Positions 50,848 to 63,700 of a stretch of 64,000 bases of DNA are shown piece by piece; the first letter of the stretch is position 1, and each line of letters starts with the position of its first letter. Below the pieces are notes generated by a model. It was not told the origin of the DNA. It saw only the letters and a program-made list of their open reading frames with translations, and made no database searches. The DNA lies in NCBI GenBank assembly GCA_951394045.1, contig OX595985.1, positions 3,038,001 to 3,102,000 of the forward strand. Direction: 5' to 3'. Position numbers and translations under genes: made by a program. The stretch is from Nitzschia sp. DOCU1. Lineage: Eukaryota; Bacillariophyta; Bacillariophyceae; Bacillariales; Bacillariaceae.

Positions 50848-52022
50848 TCAGTTTTCATCGTCGCTAGCGACAAGGTTAGCCAAGAGTTCGTCCACATTGA
50901 AGTTTTCCTCGTCGGGTGGATCAATCGCCTTGCGCTTGCGTTCGTCCTTGACCGCGTCCTTGACCATGTTCTGGATCATGGCATGTAGTTCTTCTTTCTT
51001 GTTGGCGCCGCCATCGTCACGAACCCAAGTGCGGTTACCGTAACGAGGCTTTTTATCGCCATTCTTGATGAAGTTTCCATGGGCGGCAGCCATCTTCTGG
51101 GCCTGCGCCACCACCATCTTGCAGTCCCCAGTGTTGTGGGACCAGTTGGGGCCATGGTAGGCACATTTAAAGGAGGAGTCTTGTCATTAGGGCCGCGCTT
51201 AATAGCGGCCTTCGAGTGATCCATTCACGGGTCTCGCTTCCCCTTCGGGGGATGGTTGCCATCTGGCTTCTGCTTACGGACGTGATGAGTCTCGTGCAAT
51301 TTTTCGGTGAATTCAAGGCGCTCGCAGAACTGCGTAAACTCGTCCAAAGTGTGGTCAATCGGCTCGAAACCCTGCAGGATCATCTGTTGACGCCAACTGG
51401 CGGGAATGGCGAATTCTGCATGCTCAATGATCTCGTCGTTGGGGAGCTTGTTGGCTGCTCCACGAGTGCTGTCAAACATCGCCAAGTAGCTGTTGAGTTG
51501 CTGGAAGCGGCTGATATATTCCTTCATCGACATCTCAGGAGGCTTGCGACACAAACGGCGCATGTAACGTTTCTGGGTCTGAAGTGCGCGAGCCGGGAGA
51601 ACGTAGTTAGTCACTCCTTGGAGGACGATTTTCAAATTTGCACTTGTTTCGTTCCCAGCGGTCGCTGCGGTTTCCTCGAACTTGGCGAGGGCCTTTCCGG
51701 TGAGGATACGGCGGTAAAACTCATACTTTTGCGGACCGGTAGTCAGGTGCTGCCCGTTGATCACCTTTTTGGCCTTTTCTTGGAGGCGAAACCAAGTTTC
51801 AGGCGACTCGTCGCCGTTGAACGGAAGAATCGACAGTTCGAACTGAGTGGAGGTTGGATCTTCAGGAACATTGCGACACTTGAAAGTAACCAGCTTTTCC
51901 TTGTTCACTGCAACTTCAGGTTCACGTTGAATAGGGATCGGGGCTCGTTGAAAACCCTTTCTCGACATGTCATGGCGAGGAATAGCCGCGGCGGCGGCAA
52001 CGGTTGCGTTAGAGAGCTTCAT
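50848..52022 (-). pseudogene. gag of gypsy element C2, broken
   Basis: ATG 52022 starts the same protein as C gag. Relative to C, an Arg codon CGA reads TGA (near 51225), and one C is lost in a CCC run (near 51170), shifting the frame. The C-terminal part is read from 51117 in the original frame to a stop at 50848. Because pol is intact, C2 could still act through Gag supplied by another copy such as C. Confidence 0.93.
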
Positions 52023-52058
52023 CTTGAGTAAAATTGATCTTGATCACGACGATTGTCG

Positions 52059-52074
52059 TGGAGTGTTAACACTA
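52059..52074 (-). promoter_or_regulatory. Palindromic primer-site region of C2
   Basis: Minus sense, directly after the LTR: T, AGTGTTAACACT, CCAC. The 12-bp perfect palindrome has the pattern of that in G1 and H (AGTTTTAAAACT) and again is followed by CC. Confidence 0.6.
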
Positions 52075-52607
52075 TGCACTACGTCGTTTGTAGGATCGAC
52101 AAGGTTGCGAAAAATTATGGCTAGGTTAAAAACTAGATGTATTTCTCATGCAAGTTGTCTCGTAGGCTCTCGTAGTTCTAGTAGAGTCGAGACCTTTGAC
52201 ATGCATCGACAACAACCCGAACAGGAGGTTGATGCATCTTGTAGTAGACTAGCTACGACGTTGTACTAGGGTTCTTTGGACGTCGTCAGCTACTCTGGAA
52301 TAAAGTATAGCTACCTCGATGTCATCGAGGTGCCAGATCTTAGGTGGCATTGACACTAGGATCTCATCGGCATTTGACTAGCTGGAGTCATGCGCGATGC
52401 CTGCGTCATGCAACGTCACACCGACGGTGACGTCAATAGATTATGGGCCTTGTCCGACGATGTCCGAGACCGGCCTAGCGTCCGCGTCCGCGTGCAACGC
52501 TATCGTCATGCTACGTCATCACACATGATGTCGCACATGACTAAACAGACTAATATTATTGGACTACAATCATTCGAAGGAGTCGACGTGTAAAGCAGTG
52601 TACTGCA
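52075..52607 (-). repeat. 5' LTR of element C2
   Basis: 533 bp, TGCAGTACAC to GACGTAGTGCA on the minus strand. Followed on plus by TATG, where the H frame resumes. Confidence 0.97.
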
Positions 52608-52611
52608 TATG

Positions 52612-53216
52612 TACAAGTATACATGGATGATATTTTAATAACGAGCAAAGGCACATTTAGCGACCATGTCGCAAAGCTTAAAGAGGTCCTCGCACGACTC
52701 GAACAAGCCGGTTTTCGCGCCAATGTCCGCAAATGCAAATTTGCTGCCGACCGCGTTGAGTACCTAGGCTACGAGATTTCCCGTGACGGTATCCATCCCC
52801 AACCTAAGAAAGTGGAAGCGATACTAAAGATGCAGCCGCCGCAAACGAAGCAACAACTGAGACGTTTCTTAGGCATGGTAAATTACTACCGTGATATGTG
52901 GCGGAAGCGATCGCACATACTGGCGCCGCTAACGGCGTTGTGTTCCAAGTCAGTCCCGTGGAAATGGACTCCCGAATGCAATGAATCATTCGAATCGATC
53001 AAGCGAGCAGTAGCGCAAGAGACGCTGTTGAACTTCCCCGACTTCAATAAAGAATTCCACATATATACGGACGCTAGCGATTATCAATTGGGCGCCGTAA
53101 TTATGCAAGATGGCAAGCCATTGGCGTTCTATAGTCGGAAGTTGAACTCCGCCCAGAAGAATTATACAACAGGCGAACAGGAACTGCTAAGTATAGTTGA
53201 GACGCTTAAAGAATAA
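52612..53216 (+). pseudogene. pol of element H, part 2: RT palm to RNase H
   Basis: Resumes with the RT active site YMDD (VYMDDILITSKG), connection (RRFLGMVNYYRDMWRKRSHIL) and RNase H start (YTDASDYQLGAVIMQDGKPLAFYSRKLN, EQELLSIVETLKE). Near 53208 the remainder of RNase H is deleted and the frame shifts directly to NVVADTLSRHP. Confidence 0.9.
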
Positions 53217-54065
53217 AGGCGAAGACAATGTAGTCGCGGACACGCTGTCGCGACACCCGAATAGTGACCCAGACGATGAGTCGACAGAGGACGTTCCCAT
53301 CGGGAAACAAATGTCGTATTGTATGTCGCATCACCCAATTGATGACGATGACTACGAGATCTCCTATGCCGACCTCGTGACCACGGAAGACATCGCGGCA
53401 GAAGAAGGATTCGCACTGAGTCCAAAGGTAGTAGCATACTACCAAAACAAAGACCTCGATCTAATGCGAAAAGCCAGACGAGCTCCCTCTAAATACACCA
53501 AGATCAAGCTAGAAGGTGTAGAAGTTATAGCTAAGTACGGTAAAGTAGTAGTACCGACTGCACTACAAGATAGAATGGTTGAAAGCTACCACGACTTGCT
53601 ACAACACCCAGGCATGACACGAATGGAAGTGACAATACGCCACGTATTCGATTGGCGAGGATTGCGAGAGAAAGTCGAGCAACATTGTCGCACGTGCAAG
53701 ATGTGTCAGTTGACGAAGAAGCAACGGAAAGAATATGGCCATCTGCCGCCGAAAGAAGCGGAGACAATACCATGGAAGCGTGTGAACGTAGATATGGTAG
53801 GACCATACACCGTGCGAACTCCGAAAGGAGTACGCGAGCTCTTAGCGATGACCATGATCGACCCAGTCACGGGTTGGTTCAAAATAGCACCACTGCCTAA
53901 ACCTGATAGCTACGAGTGCCAGAAGGTATTCGATGCTTATTGGTTGGCGAGGTACCCAAGACCTCAACAAGTGGGCGTAGATAATGGTTCGACATTCAAA
54001 CGCTACTTCAACGACTTATGTAAGAATTATGGCCTGGAGAGGAAGCCCTCAACAGAATACAATCC

Positions 54066-54072
<7 letters not shown>
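53208..54072 (+). pseudogene. pol of element H, part 3: integrase N-terminal part
   Basis: From NVVADTLSRHPNSD onward: integrase HHCC finger (HDLLQHPGMTR, then CRTCKMCQL), Asp in NVDMVGPY, Asp in VGVDNGSTF, ending NPQK with a stop near 54073. A few bases are missing before the third catalytic residue, which is read in the next frame (54066-54550). Confidence 0.88.
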
Positions 54073-55194
<1,122 letters not shown>

Positions 55195-55199
55195 TGAAC

Positions 55200-55658
55200 A
55201 TAGTTTTGCTATTCGAATGTCACGCCCTGGAATAGAGCCGAATAGGAAAATTGCCAGGCGGCTAACTACAGAAATAGTCGTCGAAGCTTTAAATCCTAAA
55301 GGTGAATCCTACGTCCTTAGAACTCTTCTAGACACGGGTACTAGTCGTTCCATCGTTCTTAAGAACTTTGTGACGCTTAGCCAGCTCGTTCCCACTGGAA
55401 AACGAGTTACTACTTGGACTACTATGGGTGGCAAATTCAAGACGGACAAAGTCAGAATGATTCACTTCAGGATCCCCGAACTCTCGTCTAGTAAGGAAAT
55501 TCGTTGGCCATGTCACGTCGACGAGCATACAGATCGCGAAAACTCACCTTACGACCTGATTCTAGGACTTGACCCATTAGCCGAATTGAAGTTTGTACTC
55601 GATTTCGAGAAACGAACGATTCGATGGGGCGACAGCGAAGTTCCATCCGGCCCCTTAT
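55200..55658 (+). pseudogene. Protease region of element G1, truncated
   Basis: In frame with 43245-44442. It holds RRLTTEIVVEALNPKG, the retropepsin motif LLDTGTSRSIVL and ILGLDPLAELKF (Pro where H has Leu), and ends at WGDSEV, after which foreign sequence follows to a stop. RT, RNase H, integrase and the 3' LTR are absent. Confidence 0.88.
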
Positions 55659-55745
55659 AACTCCCCGATTTACTAAAAAATATTGCGATATTGTTAGCCG
55701 TAAGTTAGGTACCGAAGACCTCCGTAGGATTTTGGCATTTTGACC

Positions 55746-58684
55746 ATGGCGAGAAAACCAAAAAAACAAGGACAGCTCAAATCCCCCCCGCCTCCCAAGC
55801 CCACTGTGCGACCCCATGACCCTACTGTTGCCACTGCAACTAGTCCGGTCTCAGGAGGTGCTAAAGAGACTTCAGGAGTGCTCCAAGCCCCCCCCCCAAT
55901 AAGGCCGCGAGGGCCCGTAGCTCTCCACGTAATTTGAGTACTGAAGAGGACGTTGACTGCACCATTGATGAGTTTCTTGCTCAAGTTGATGACAAAGACT
56001 CTGCCCCAACGGCTCCTCTTGTGGAAGCCCTCAAAAGCATACGCAAACCTAAACGAGCTAGTGAACCAGTCGATGTTACCCCTCAAAAGGGAAAAAATAT
56101 GAAGAAGACACGTGCCACTGCTAAAAAACATGATACCTCAGCACGGGCGATGGAGGATACAGTTGTGCCTGAGGATGTGGTTTCCGACTCAGACCTAGAT
56201 GAAGACGAAGAGGAGAGGTCTACCGAAGGCATAGAAGTCTTGGAGAATGCAACGGACGAAGAAGTGAAAGACAACGAGGAAAATGATAATGGGAATGATG
56301 CAGTGGACGACGATTACGCCCCAGATGACAATGCGGAAGAAGAGAAAGATGAGCCTCGTTACAACCTTTGTCGTCTTTCGCCTTCTAACTCTACCTTTGG
56401 CATCGTGGAAGAAGATGGTGATGATGATAATGACGAGGATTTTATGGACTGCGATGACCCTCTGGATGACTGTGATGCTCATGTTCTTACCACTACCTAT
56501 TTGGCGATGTCTCAAAAAGAACTTACTGGCCTTCGTAGGGACCAAAACCAAGAACCTATTGGGGTACCTGATGATCACCCAGTCCCGGTCTCACAAGCTG
56601 CTGTTGCTGCCCCCCGCTCGGCCCTCCGAGTATCACACCGCTTCCTGTCTGGTTCCCATTCCTCCGGCTCCACTGCTGCCCCCCCCTGTAGCCCGGGCTT
56701 CCGTTACTATGGCTGACCCAGTGAACGGTGCCCCTAGGTCATATTTGCAGGCAGCAGCTCTAAATGTCGCCCCTACCAATCTTAACCCTTCCTTTGCTGA
56801 CCCCGAGACCACCGAACGCGTTCGATACAAAGTTACAATTCCGGTTAAATCAACTGCCAAGCCAATCAAGGAAATCAGCAGTGCCATCAAAGCATTATAC
56901 AAGGAAATTCAAGCTGCTGCTGGCAATGGTGTGAAACTAGCAGCGTGGGACAGCGATAAGTACCCCCACTTGTTTAAGCTCACGGACATGCCAACTGGGG
57001 ATGGCAAAGATACTGCAAATTGACTGAAATTTTTGGGAAATACCCAATGGTCTCTCTGAACAAGGATTTTATTTTCTGGGCTCAGATTCATCTGATTTCG
57101 AAAAAGCCGCAGTTGCTTTCAATCCCTTTGCGGGAGATTGGACTCTTGTCGGACTCTTTACAGGCTGCCACCAATGGTGTCTTTATCTCCAAGAATCCTC
57201 ATCACATGCCGTGCCCGGACCACAAGCCCCTTGGGTACTTTCAATACTCTACTCGGACTATGGACTCAGGGGATTTGCTTCGTGACATCTACAAGCTCTT
57301 GCAAATTCCAAAAGAAGTCATTTTGGGTCTCCAATGGCGTCGCATTAAGGACGACAATGGACGAATGTATCCTTGGGGTGACGACGACAAGGCCCGTAAA
57401 GACAACCCAGCCCCCCAAGCCCTCCATCTAGATGTCAATCCCGAAGCTGAGTACGTTATGATGGGCCTCTTCTCGCAGCACTTCAAGAAAAGAGCCAAGC
57501 CTCGTCCGCTTGGCTATCGCCTTCGTTTCGTGCCATGCTTCTCTAGCCACAAAGGCCCTGCTCTCCGTGTGGCGGCCCCTGCGGAGGGACAGACAGAGAC
57601 CCCACGAGCCACGATGCTCGTGATGCACCAGAAGCAGCGCTTTTTTAACAATGTGCACATAGCTAATCTCGAATGCAACTATATAGTTGACCTCTCGGCT
57701 ACAGCAACTGATAAAAACGGATCAATTTTTTCTACACGCAAGTACATTATGATGCAGCACCCTCCGGATTCGGTCACTGATCGGATCTTCGTGTCGGTCT
57801 CAAAAAAGTATAATTCGGATACCTACGTCCTAACCACAGTTGCCACCCATGCAGCCCTTGCAGCTAACTTTCTTGCAAGCATGATTCCACAAAGTCGCGC
57901 CATCTTTGGCCCGGCATCTGATCGGTGGTGGACAGCTGCGGGTTGTCTAGCGCATGCCAACGTTTGCTGGGACGAAAAGAGGGGATTGACTATGCAGGAC
58001 GATTTTGATGTTGCGGAAGCCAACGAAGACGACCCCTTTGAGATGAACAAGGCGTGGAAAACTTCCCAGGCCACTCTTATTGCATCCAGTCTTAATCAAG
58101 CGGCAGCCATCCCGACTGTCCCCCATGAGGCGGGCACGGTCTCTGAAATGATGATGCGCCGAAGCCAAGATGACGACCAATCTCTGGGAGTGTACACAGG
58201 ACGCCCTCATGATGGTGACACTGTTGTGACGGAAAAAGCACCTGCTGAGACACCTGTGGACAATTCTTGTGTCACGTTTTCTCCGGTCCCTACCGAAATC
58301 GCCACGCCCCCTCTTCAAACACCCGCTCCTGCTCCAGATGATCATTCTGTCAGTACGATTGGTACCTCTGGCACAGCTATGTCTGTTGGAACTGGAGCTA
58401 CAACGAACTCCACAAGAAAGAATCTCAAGGCTGAGAAGAACAACAATGTAAAGTTGCGGGCCGAAAATAACAGACTGGTACAAGAAGCCGACGAAGCTGC
58501 CCGTGATGCCCAAGAAGCCGCTCTAGCTGCCTTGCAGGCACAGGCCATGGCGGAACGCCTCCGCCAACGTATGATTGCGCTTGGATTGGACCCGGATGAG
58601 GATATTCCTGCAGCCCCAAACCCCCCTACTGCTGTGGACGGCGCCAGCACCCCCTCTGGGGTGGCTGGCACCGGCCATGAATAG
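55746..58684 (+). pseudogene. LINE ORF1, with frameshifts
   Basis: ATG 55746 (MARKPKKQGQ) opens a Pro-rich start. A frame change sits at a run of nine C near 55887-55895, after which 55934-56690 is strongly acidic. A second change is at a C run near 56685, leading to APRSYLQAAALNVAPTNLNP. A TGA and a third change near 57020 lead to the large frame 57020-58684. The latter has a globular region (HMPCPDHKPLGYFQYST, GLFSQHFKKRAKPRPLGYRLRFVP) and a coiled-coil Lys/Glu/Ala stretch (LKAEKNNNVKLRAENNRL, about residues 470-520). I do not recognise an RRM. The role as a LINE ORF1 is inferred from the neighbour. Confidence 0.6.
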
Positions 58685-59495
58685 GCGGAACGGCAACTCC
58701 CGACGAGCTCGACAGTCGGGAGCTAGCCTTACTCGTCGAGCAACCAACGGGCCCATGGGTGACAAACTCTCCCAAGAAAAAACTGAGAATTGCATTCGCC
58801 TCGGTTTCTGCAACGTGAGAGGCATACCCATCGACCCGACTTCGGATCAACACCAACACATTTTAGAAAAAATGACAAAAAGACAATTCAATATCATGGG
58901 GCTACAAGAACTCAATCTCAATTTCAAGATTCTTGGACCCTCAGGGCAATGGAAACGAAGATTCGCCAAGTTTCATGGCATCACCCACGCTTCATTTAAT
59001 CAGCACAACTTATCCAACTCCAAAGTCCTCCATGGAGGCACTGCAATCTTATCAAATGCGGCACTGAAAGTGCGGACTCAGAAGTCCGGTGAAGATCCCA
59101 GTGGCCTGGGTTGCTGGTCCTGGACTTTTCTGGAAGGCCAGCAAGGTATTCAAACACGCGTCATCTCCTTATACCAGCCCGTTCCCGACACTTCGGATAA
59201 AGCGTGCTCCGTTTTTTCCCAGCATGAGGTCCACTTCAACAATCTTGGGCTTCCAAGGAATCCACGACAGGCATTTCTTGATGACCTAGGGGCCAGTATT
59301 ACTAGATGGATTACCGCTGGGGAACAAGTTATTTGTGGGGGCGATATGAATGAGGACGTTCGAGGCAGCACAATTTCTTCCTGGGCATCCGACCTTGGGT
59401 TGATCAACATTTACCATCGGGCCCATCCAAGGGTGTCCAATGTGGCAACCTGTAATAAAAGTACAGTATCAAACTTCCCAATTGATGGGGTATAA
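58680..59495 (+). CDS. LINE ORF2 endonuclease (EEP family), truncated
   Basis: The frame is open from upstream (58575) and overlaps the ORF1 end. The EEP pattern is visible: Asn in GFCNVRGIP, Glu in IMGLQELNLNF, a hydrophobic strand with Asp-x-Asn (VICGGDMNEDVRG), and a last block SNFPIDGV with Asp where family members have S-x-I-D-H. This domain nicks target DNA for target-primed reverse transcription. The usual final His is not seen, and the frame ends soon after (59493-59495) at the junction with element I sequence. No RT domain follows. Confidence 0.75.
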   Translation, partial: NRRNGNSRRARQSGASLTRRATNGPMGDKLSQEKTENCIRLGFCNVRGIPIDPTSDQHQHILEKMTKRQFNIMGLQELNLNFKILGPSGQWKRRFAKFHGITHASFNQHNLSNSKVLHGGTAILSNAALKVRTQKSGEDPSGLGCWSWTFLEGQQGIQTRVISLYQPVPDTSDKACSVFSQHEVHFNNLGLPRNPRQAFLDDLGASITRWITAGEQVICGGDMNEDVRGSTISSWASDLGLINIYHRAHPRVSNVATCNKSTVSNFPIDGV

Positions 59496-59855
59496 CGAAC
59501 GGTACACGATTCGGTCGATTTAGATGATCCCTTCGATCCAAGTCGAGGATCAACGGACGGACAGAAGTCATTTGCATCGCCAGTGCAGATGCTACTACCT
59601 TCGTAGAAGTATGGAGTACTTCGGAGAATTGTATGGTGGTCAGAATGACGTAGGTCAAAAGGTTCGGTCATCGGTGCGGCTAGCCTTGGAGCAACGGGGC
59701 GATGAGTTTGGACGTCCGGAGAATGTAGACACAATATCTTCTAATAGTATAGTTACAACTACTACTGTGGAAGATCGCCTCTTGACCGAGGCTTAGAGCT
59801 AGATCTACTTTGTTAGATTAACAGTCGCAACAGCTACTGTTGCAAAAGTGAGTGA
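59496..59855 (+). repeat. Probable 5' LTR and leader of element I
   Basis: Non-coding sequence between the LINE junction and I gag. AACAGTCGCAACAGCTACTGTTGCAAAAG near 59820-59850 contains an inverted repeat (CAACAG/CTGTTG) and may mark the LTR end and primer site. With no second copy in the window, the LTR ends cannot be fixed. Confidence 0.4.
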
Positions 59856-60793
59856 TGCCAGGTGGAGCTGGACCCGGTGACCCCGGCGGAGGAGGGCAAC
59901 CATCGCCGACGACGCGCTCGATGACCTGAGCGGTCTTCGATTGTGTGTTGAAGGATGTGTTGGGTTTGGAGGACGAAGATGGTTTGTTGAAAGCGCTCGA
60001 TGGCGCTGGGATTAAAAGCATGTCTGATTTGTTGGCCCTTACGGACCGACAAGTTGACAATTTAACGTTTACGGATTCCGGAGCAGCGAAGCATATTTCG
60101 CTCCCGCAGCGCAACATGGTGAAGATTCTCAAGGCGTGGAATTATCATCTATTGCAGTCTTATTCGTTACGCAAGGTTGATTGGTCTGATAGCACGTTGG
60201 TGAATCCGGATGATTGGGATGAATTCAGGGTATCGATTTACGATCCTGATGACCCGTCGCCACGAAAGCCGCCATCCTCGGGTGCGAGTAATACCGCTCC
60301 CCCGCCTGGTGCGCCACCGAATGCGACCAACCCTCAGAACAGACCCGTGAATTCTCTTGCAAGTGATTTCAAGAAAGGAATAAAGCGTGATAAGACACAT
60401 TATGCAGAATTGAAAGATGAAGCAAAATGGGATGAGTGGAAGCGCGCCACGTTGTCTACAGCCGCTTCTCACGGTGTTGATAATATCTTCGATCCTACGT
60501 ACAAACCGAAAACCGCCGACGAGTTCTACCTCTACATGGAACAGCAAAAGTTTGTATATGATGTCCTTAACGCCAAGTTGCTAACTTCCCAAGGCCAATT
60601 TCTCGTGAAGAAATATGAGAGTACAAGGGACGCGCAAGCTGTCTGGAAAGAGTACCTTGAGCATGTGGAATCGTCCACGAAAGCGCTCATGGAACGTCGA
60701 CAATTGAACCTCAAGATCACCCAGACTCGTCTACCTGCCGATTACAATGGAAGCTACCTCGCTTTCTTAAATAATTGGTTGGATTTGTTCTGA
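59856..60793 (+). pseudogene. gag of element I, N-terminal part with two TGA codons
   Basis: ATG 59856 gives MPGGAGPGDPGGGGQP. TGA near 59928-59930 precedes AVFDCVLKDVLGLEDEDGLL, a helical domain also seen in element A (DVLGFSRLQAYQ). TGA at 60791-60793 follows FLNNWLDLF. In both places Arg CGA would fit (MT-R-AVF and LDLF-R-RYEAL), so simple C-to-T changes explain them. Between them lie capsid-like motifs (AKWDEWKRATLSTAASHGVD, WKEYLEHVESSTKALMERR). Confidence 0.8.
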
Positions 60794-63700
60794 CGATATG
60801 AAGCTCTGTCCCCTACCTCAGCCTATTATACTGATGATCAAAAGAAAGATGCACTCCAGGCGATGCTTTTCTCTCACAAAGAGTTTTCGCATTTGGATGA
60901 TTTTGATTTCTATCAGATGGGTGCTGGTATGACATCGAGTAGTTTTGAACAGTACTTGAACTCCGTTCAACGCGTGGCTACGAAGCTGGATCAGCAGAAG
61001 ACTGATACCCGTCGCGATGCTGTTCGCACCCGTTCAGTCAATTTCTCAGGTGTGTTCGATGCATTGGATGATCGTGGGTATGGGGAGACTCAGGACGATG
61101 GACCCGGTGATTTCGATGACGAAATGGAATACCTTGCGTTTGTCACCAACACCGGGACCAGGAACCGTTTTCAGCCTAGACGCCCTGCGATGCCAAAAGA
61201 CGTTTGGTACAAGCTAAGGAGCGAAGACCAAAAGGCATGGGATCAGATCTCGGACGAGGGTAAGCGAGCTATCTTGTTCGCCTACAAGGAAGCTTCGGCT
61301 GCGAGCCAGAACCGCAAAATAGGTGTTGCTCAGCCTCCCGCCCGTCGCGCTAATGTTTCTGAACAAGAAGAGACTGTTGAGCCTGATGACGACGACAAAG
61401 GCGAACAAGGTGAAACCGAGACTGGCCAAGACGAGACCTATGATCTTGATAGGCTCATCAATTTGGCATCGTCGAGAAAGAACGTTGATCCCCTCGATAT
61501 CGCCAACATGATGTCGAGTGGTTCTTCGGCCAAGAAGAACGACGACTGGAAGAAAGTGGGTTCGAAGAACAAGAAGAACCTCAAGATTAACACTTCTGTT
61601 AATGTCCATGTCATTAACTACAAGGTGTCGCGTGCGAATACGATTCCATCAATGTCTTTGGTTGATCGTGGGGCAAACGGCGGTATTGCCGGAGACAACG
61701 TCCGCGTGATAACTACTACTGATCGTCGCGTCAACGTTTCTGGACTCGACAACCATGAGTTGAACGACCTCAAGATTGTGACAGCTGGAGGCGTAGCTCC
61801 GACTAAACGCGGTGAAGTCATCTTCATCATGCACCAGTACGCTCTGATCCCTGGTAGCAGCACGATCCATTTGTCGCTACAAATGGAGACATTTGGTCAG
61901 CGTGTGGACGACAAGGCCGTTGCCTGTGGAGGCAAACAAGAAATTGAAACCGTCGAGGGCCACTTAATGCCTCTTGACATGAAGAATGGTCTTCCTTATC
62001 TACCGATGAGACCGTACACGGACAAGGAATGGCAAGACCTTCCGCACGTTGTCTTGACTTCTGATGTCGATTGGGACCCTAGTCAATATGACCTGGCCCA
62101 GTCCACTAACGACGAGTGGTACCAACAAGGCGATGAGGATGTACCGCCTCTCTTACTACGTTATGATGATACTGACCCTACTGAAGAACCGATCTCGATT
62201 TCTGTGAATTGGCATCTAACTGCTAATTTAGATTTTATGAAATCTGAACTTGACTCTGACGACGACTTTCGTTTCGATGATTTTCGTTTCTACCCCGGCA
62301 TGACGACCCTGGAAGTGGCAATGCGCCGAATCCGTCCAGCAGATCGCGATTATTCTCGATATCGTCGTTTCTTTCTAAATGCGAGCGAGGATACGATTGC
62401 TCGGACGTTTCAAGCCACTACACAATACGCCAGATCTGGGGTAATTGAGGGACCGATTACGAACACTATTCGTGCGCCATTCCCTGCTCTAAATGTCCGC
62501 CGCCGCAACGAACCTGTTGCCACGGATACGATCTACAGCGATGTGCCCGCTATTGATAATGGATGCCGTGCCGCCCAGTTCTTTTGTGGCGTCGACACTA
62601 AGTTCTCCGACATCTATGGTGTGCAGACGGATGGTGACTTCATTCGTGTTCTTCAGGACAATGTGCGCCGTCGGGGAGCCATGGACGTTTTGGTGAGTGA
62701 CCGCGCTAAAGCTGAAATAAGCAAACGAGTCAAGGATCTCTTGCGCCATCTCTGTATCGATGAGTGGCAAAGTGAACCGCACCAACACCACCAAAACCCA
62801 GCAGAACGCCAGTATCGCCTTATCAAACGGGCGACACAGCATGTTCTTAACACTACAAATGCTCCTCCATATTGTTGGCTACTTGCCATGGAGTACGTTT
62901 GTTTTATTAATAACAGGTTGGCGCGAGGTTCGCTGGACTGGAGAACTCCCTACGAGCAGTTGTTGGGCTATACTCCGGATATTAGTATGATAACACGCTA
63001 CGCATTCTGGGACCAGGTTTTTGTGAAACGCATCGAAGCGCGGGGAGGAAATTTCCCATCTGTTGGAAATGAGATCGAGGGTCGCTTCGTTGGTTTCTCG
63101 GAGACAGTTGGTCATCCCATGACCTATAAAATACTGACTTCCGACACCAAACAAATCATCTACCGCTCCCGCATTCGCCTAGCTACCGATGGTGTTAATC
63201 GTCGTGCCACCGCTGAAGCACAGGAAGCTGCTCGTGACGCCGACAACCAAGGAGATGAAGAGCCGGATAACGGGGAGCTCGACGACGGCGCGGATCCTCA
63301 TGTGGTTTTTGATCCTGGTGGGAACAACGCCGTGGATGTCAATGACAACGAAAATCTACCCAACCTTATCCACCGACGTGACCGACCCATGGCGGTCATC
63401 GACCCTGAGGATATCATAGGCCGGACCTATCTTTCGGTTCCAGCAGAAGACGGTACTCGACTACGGCTACGAATCGTGGAAGCTCTTGACGACATCGAGA
63501 GACGAGTCAACGCAAACGACGCCGTCATCCGTTTCAAGGCCGTCAGCTCGGACGGACATTATGAAGAGATCAAGACCTATAATCAGATCCTTGATAAACT
63601 CGAGGAAGCTGATGGAACAGATGAAGTCTGGAAGTTTCGATCAATCGACGCCCACCAAGGACCCCTTACTCGTACGGATCCTAACTACAAGGGATCACGA

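Larger units (their letters stand above)
46880..52607 (-). mobile_element. Element C2: Ty3/gypsy retrotransposon (copy of C), minus strand, inserted in H
   Basis: Two 533-bp LTRs (52075-52607 is the 5' LTR, 46880-47412 the 3' LTR) look identical. The 4-bp duplication TATG is at 46876-46879 and 52608-52611. Pol (47440-50811) is intact; gag is broken. C (11859-17180) is nearly identical and oppositely oriented, about 30 kb away. C2 gives the full structure of the family (5.73 kb), which C lacks because of its 5' LTR deletion. Confidence 0.97.
55659..59495 (+). mobile_element. LINE-type (non-LTR) retrotransposon relic
   Basis: ORF1 (55746-58684, frameshifted) is followed by an EEP-type endonuclease frame (58575-59495). 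RT is absent: the sequence changes near 59496 into the leader of element I. The left part lies directly on the broken end of G1. No poly(A) end or target duplication is visible. The combination of an ORF1 with a C-terminal coiled coil and an overlapping endonuclease frame fits a LINE of the L1/CR1-like organisation. Confidence 0.75.
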
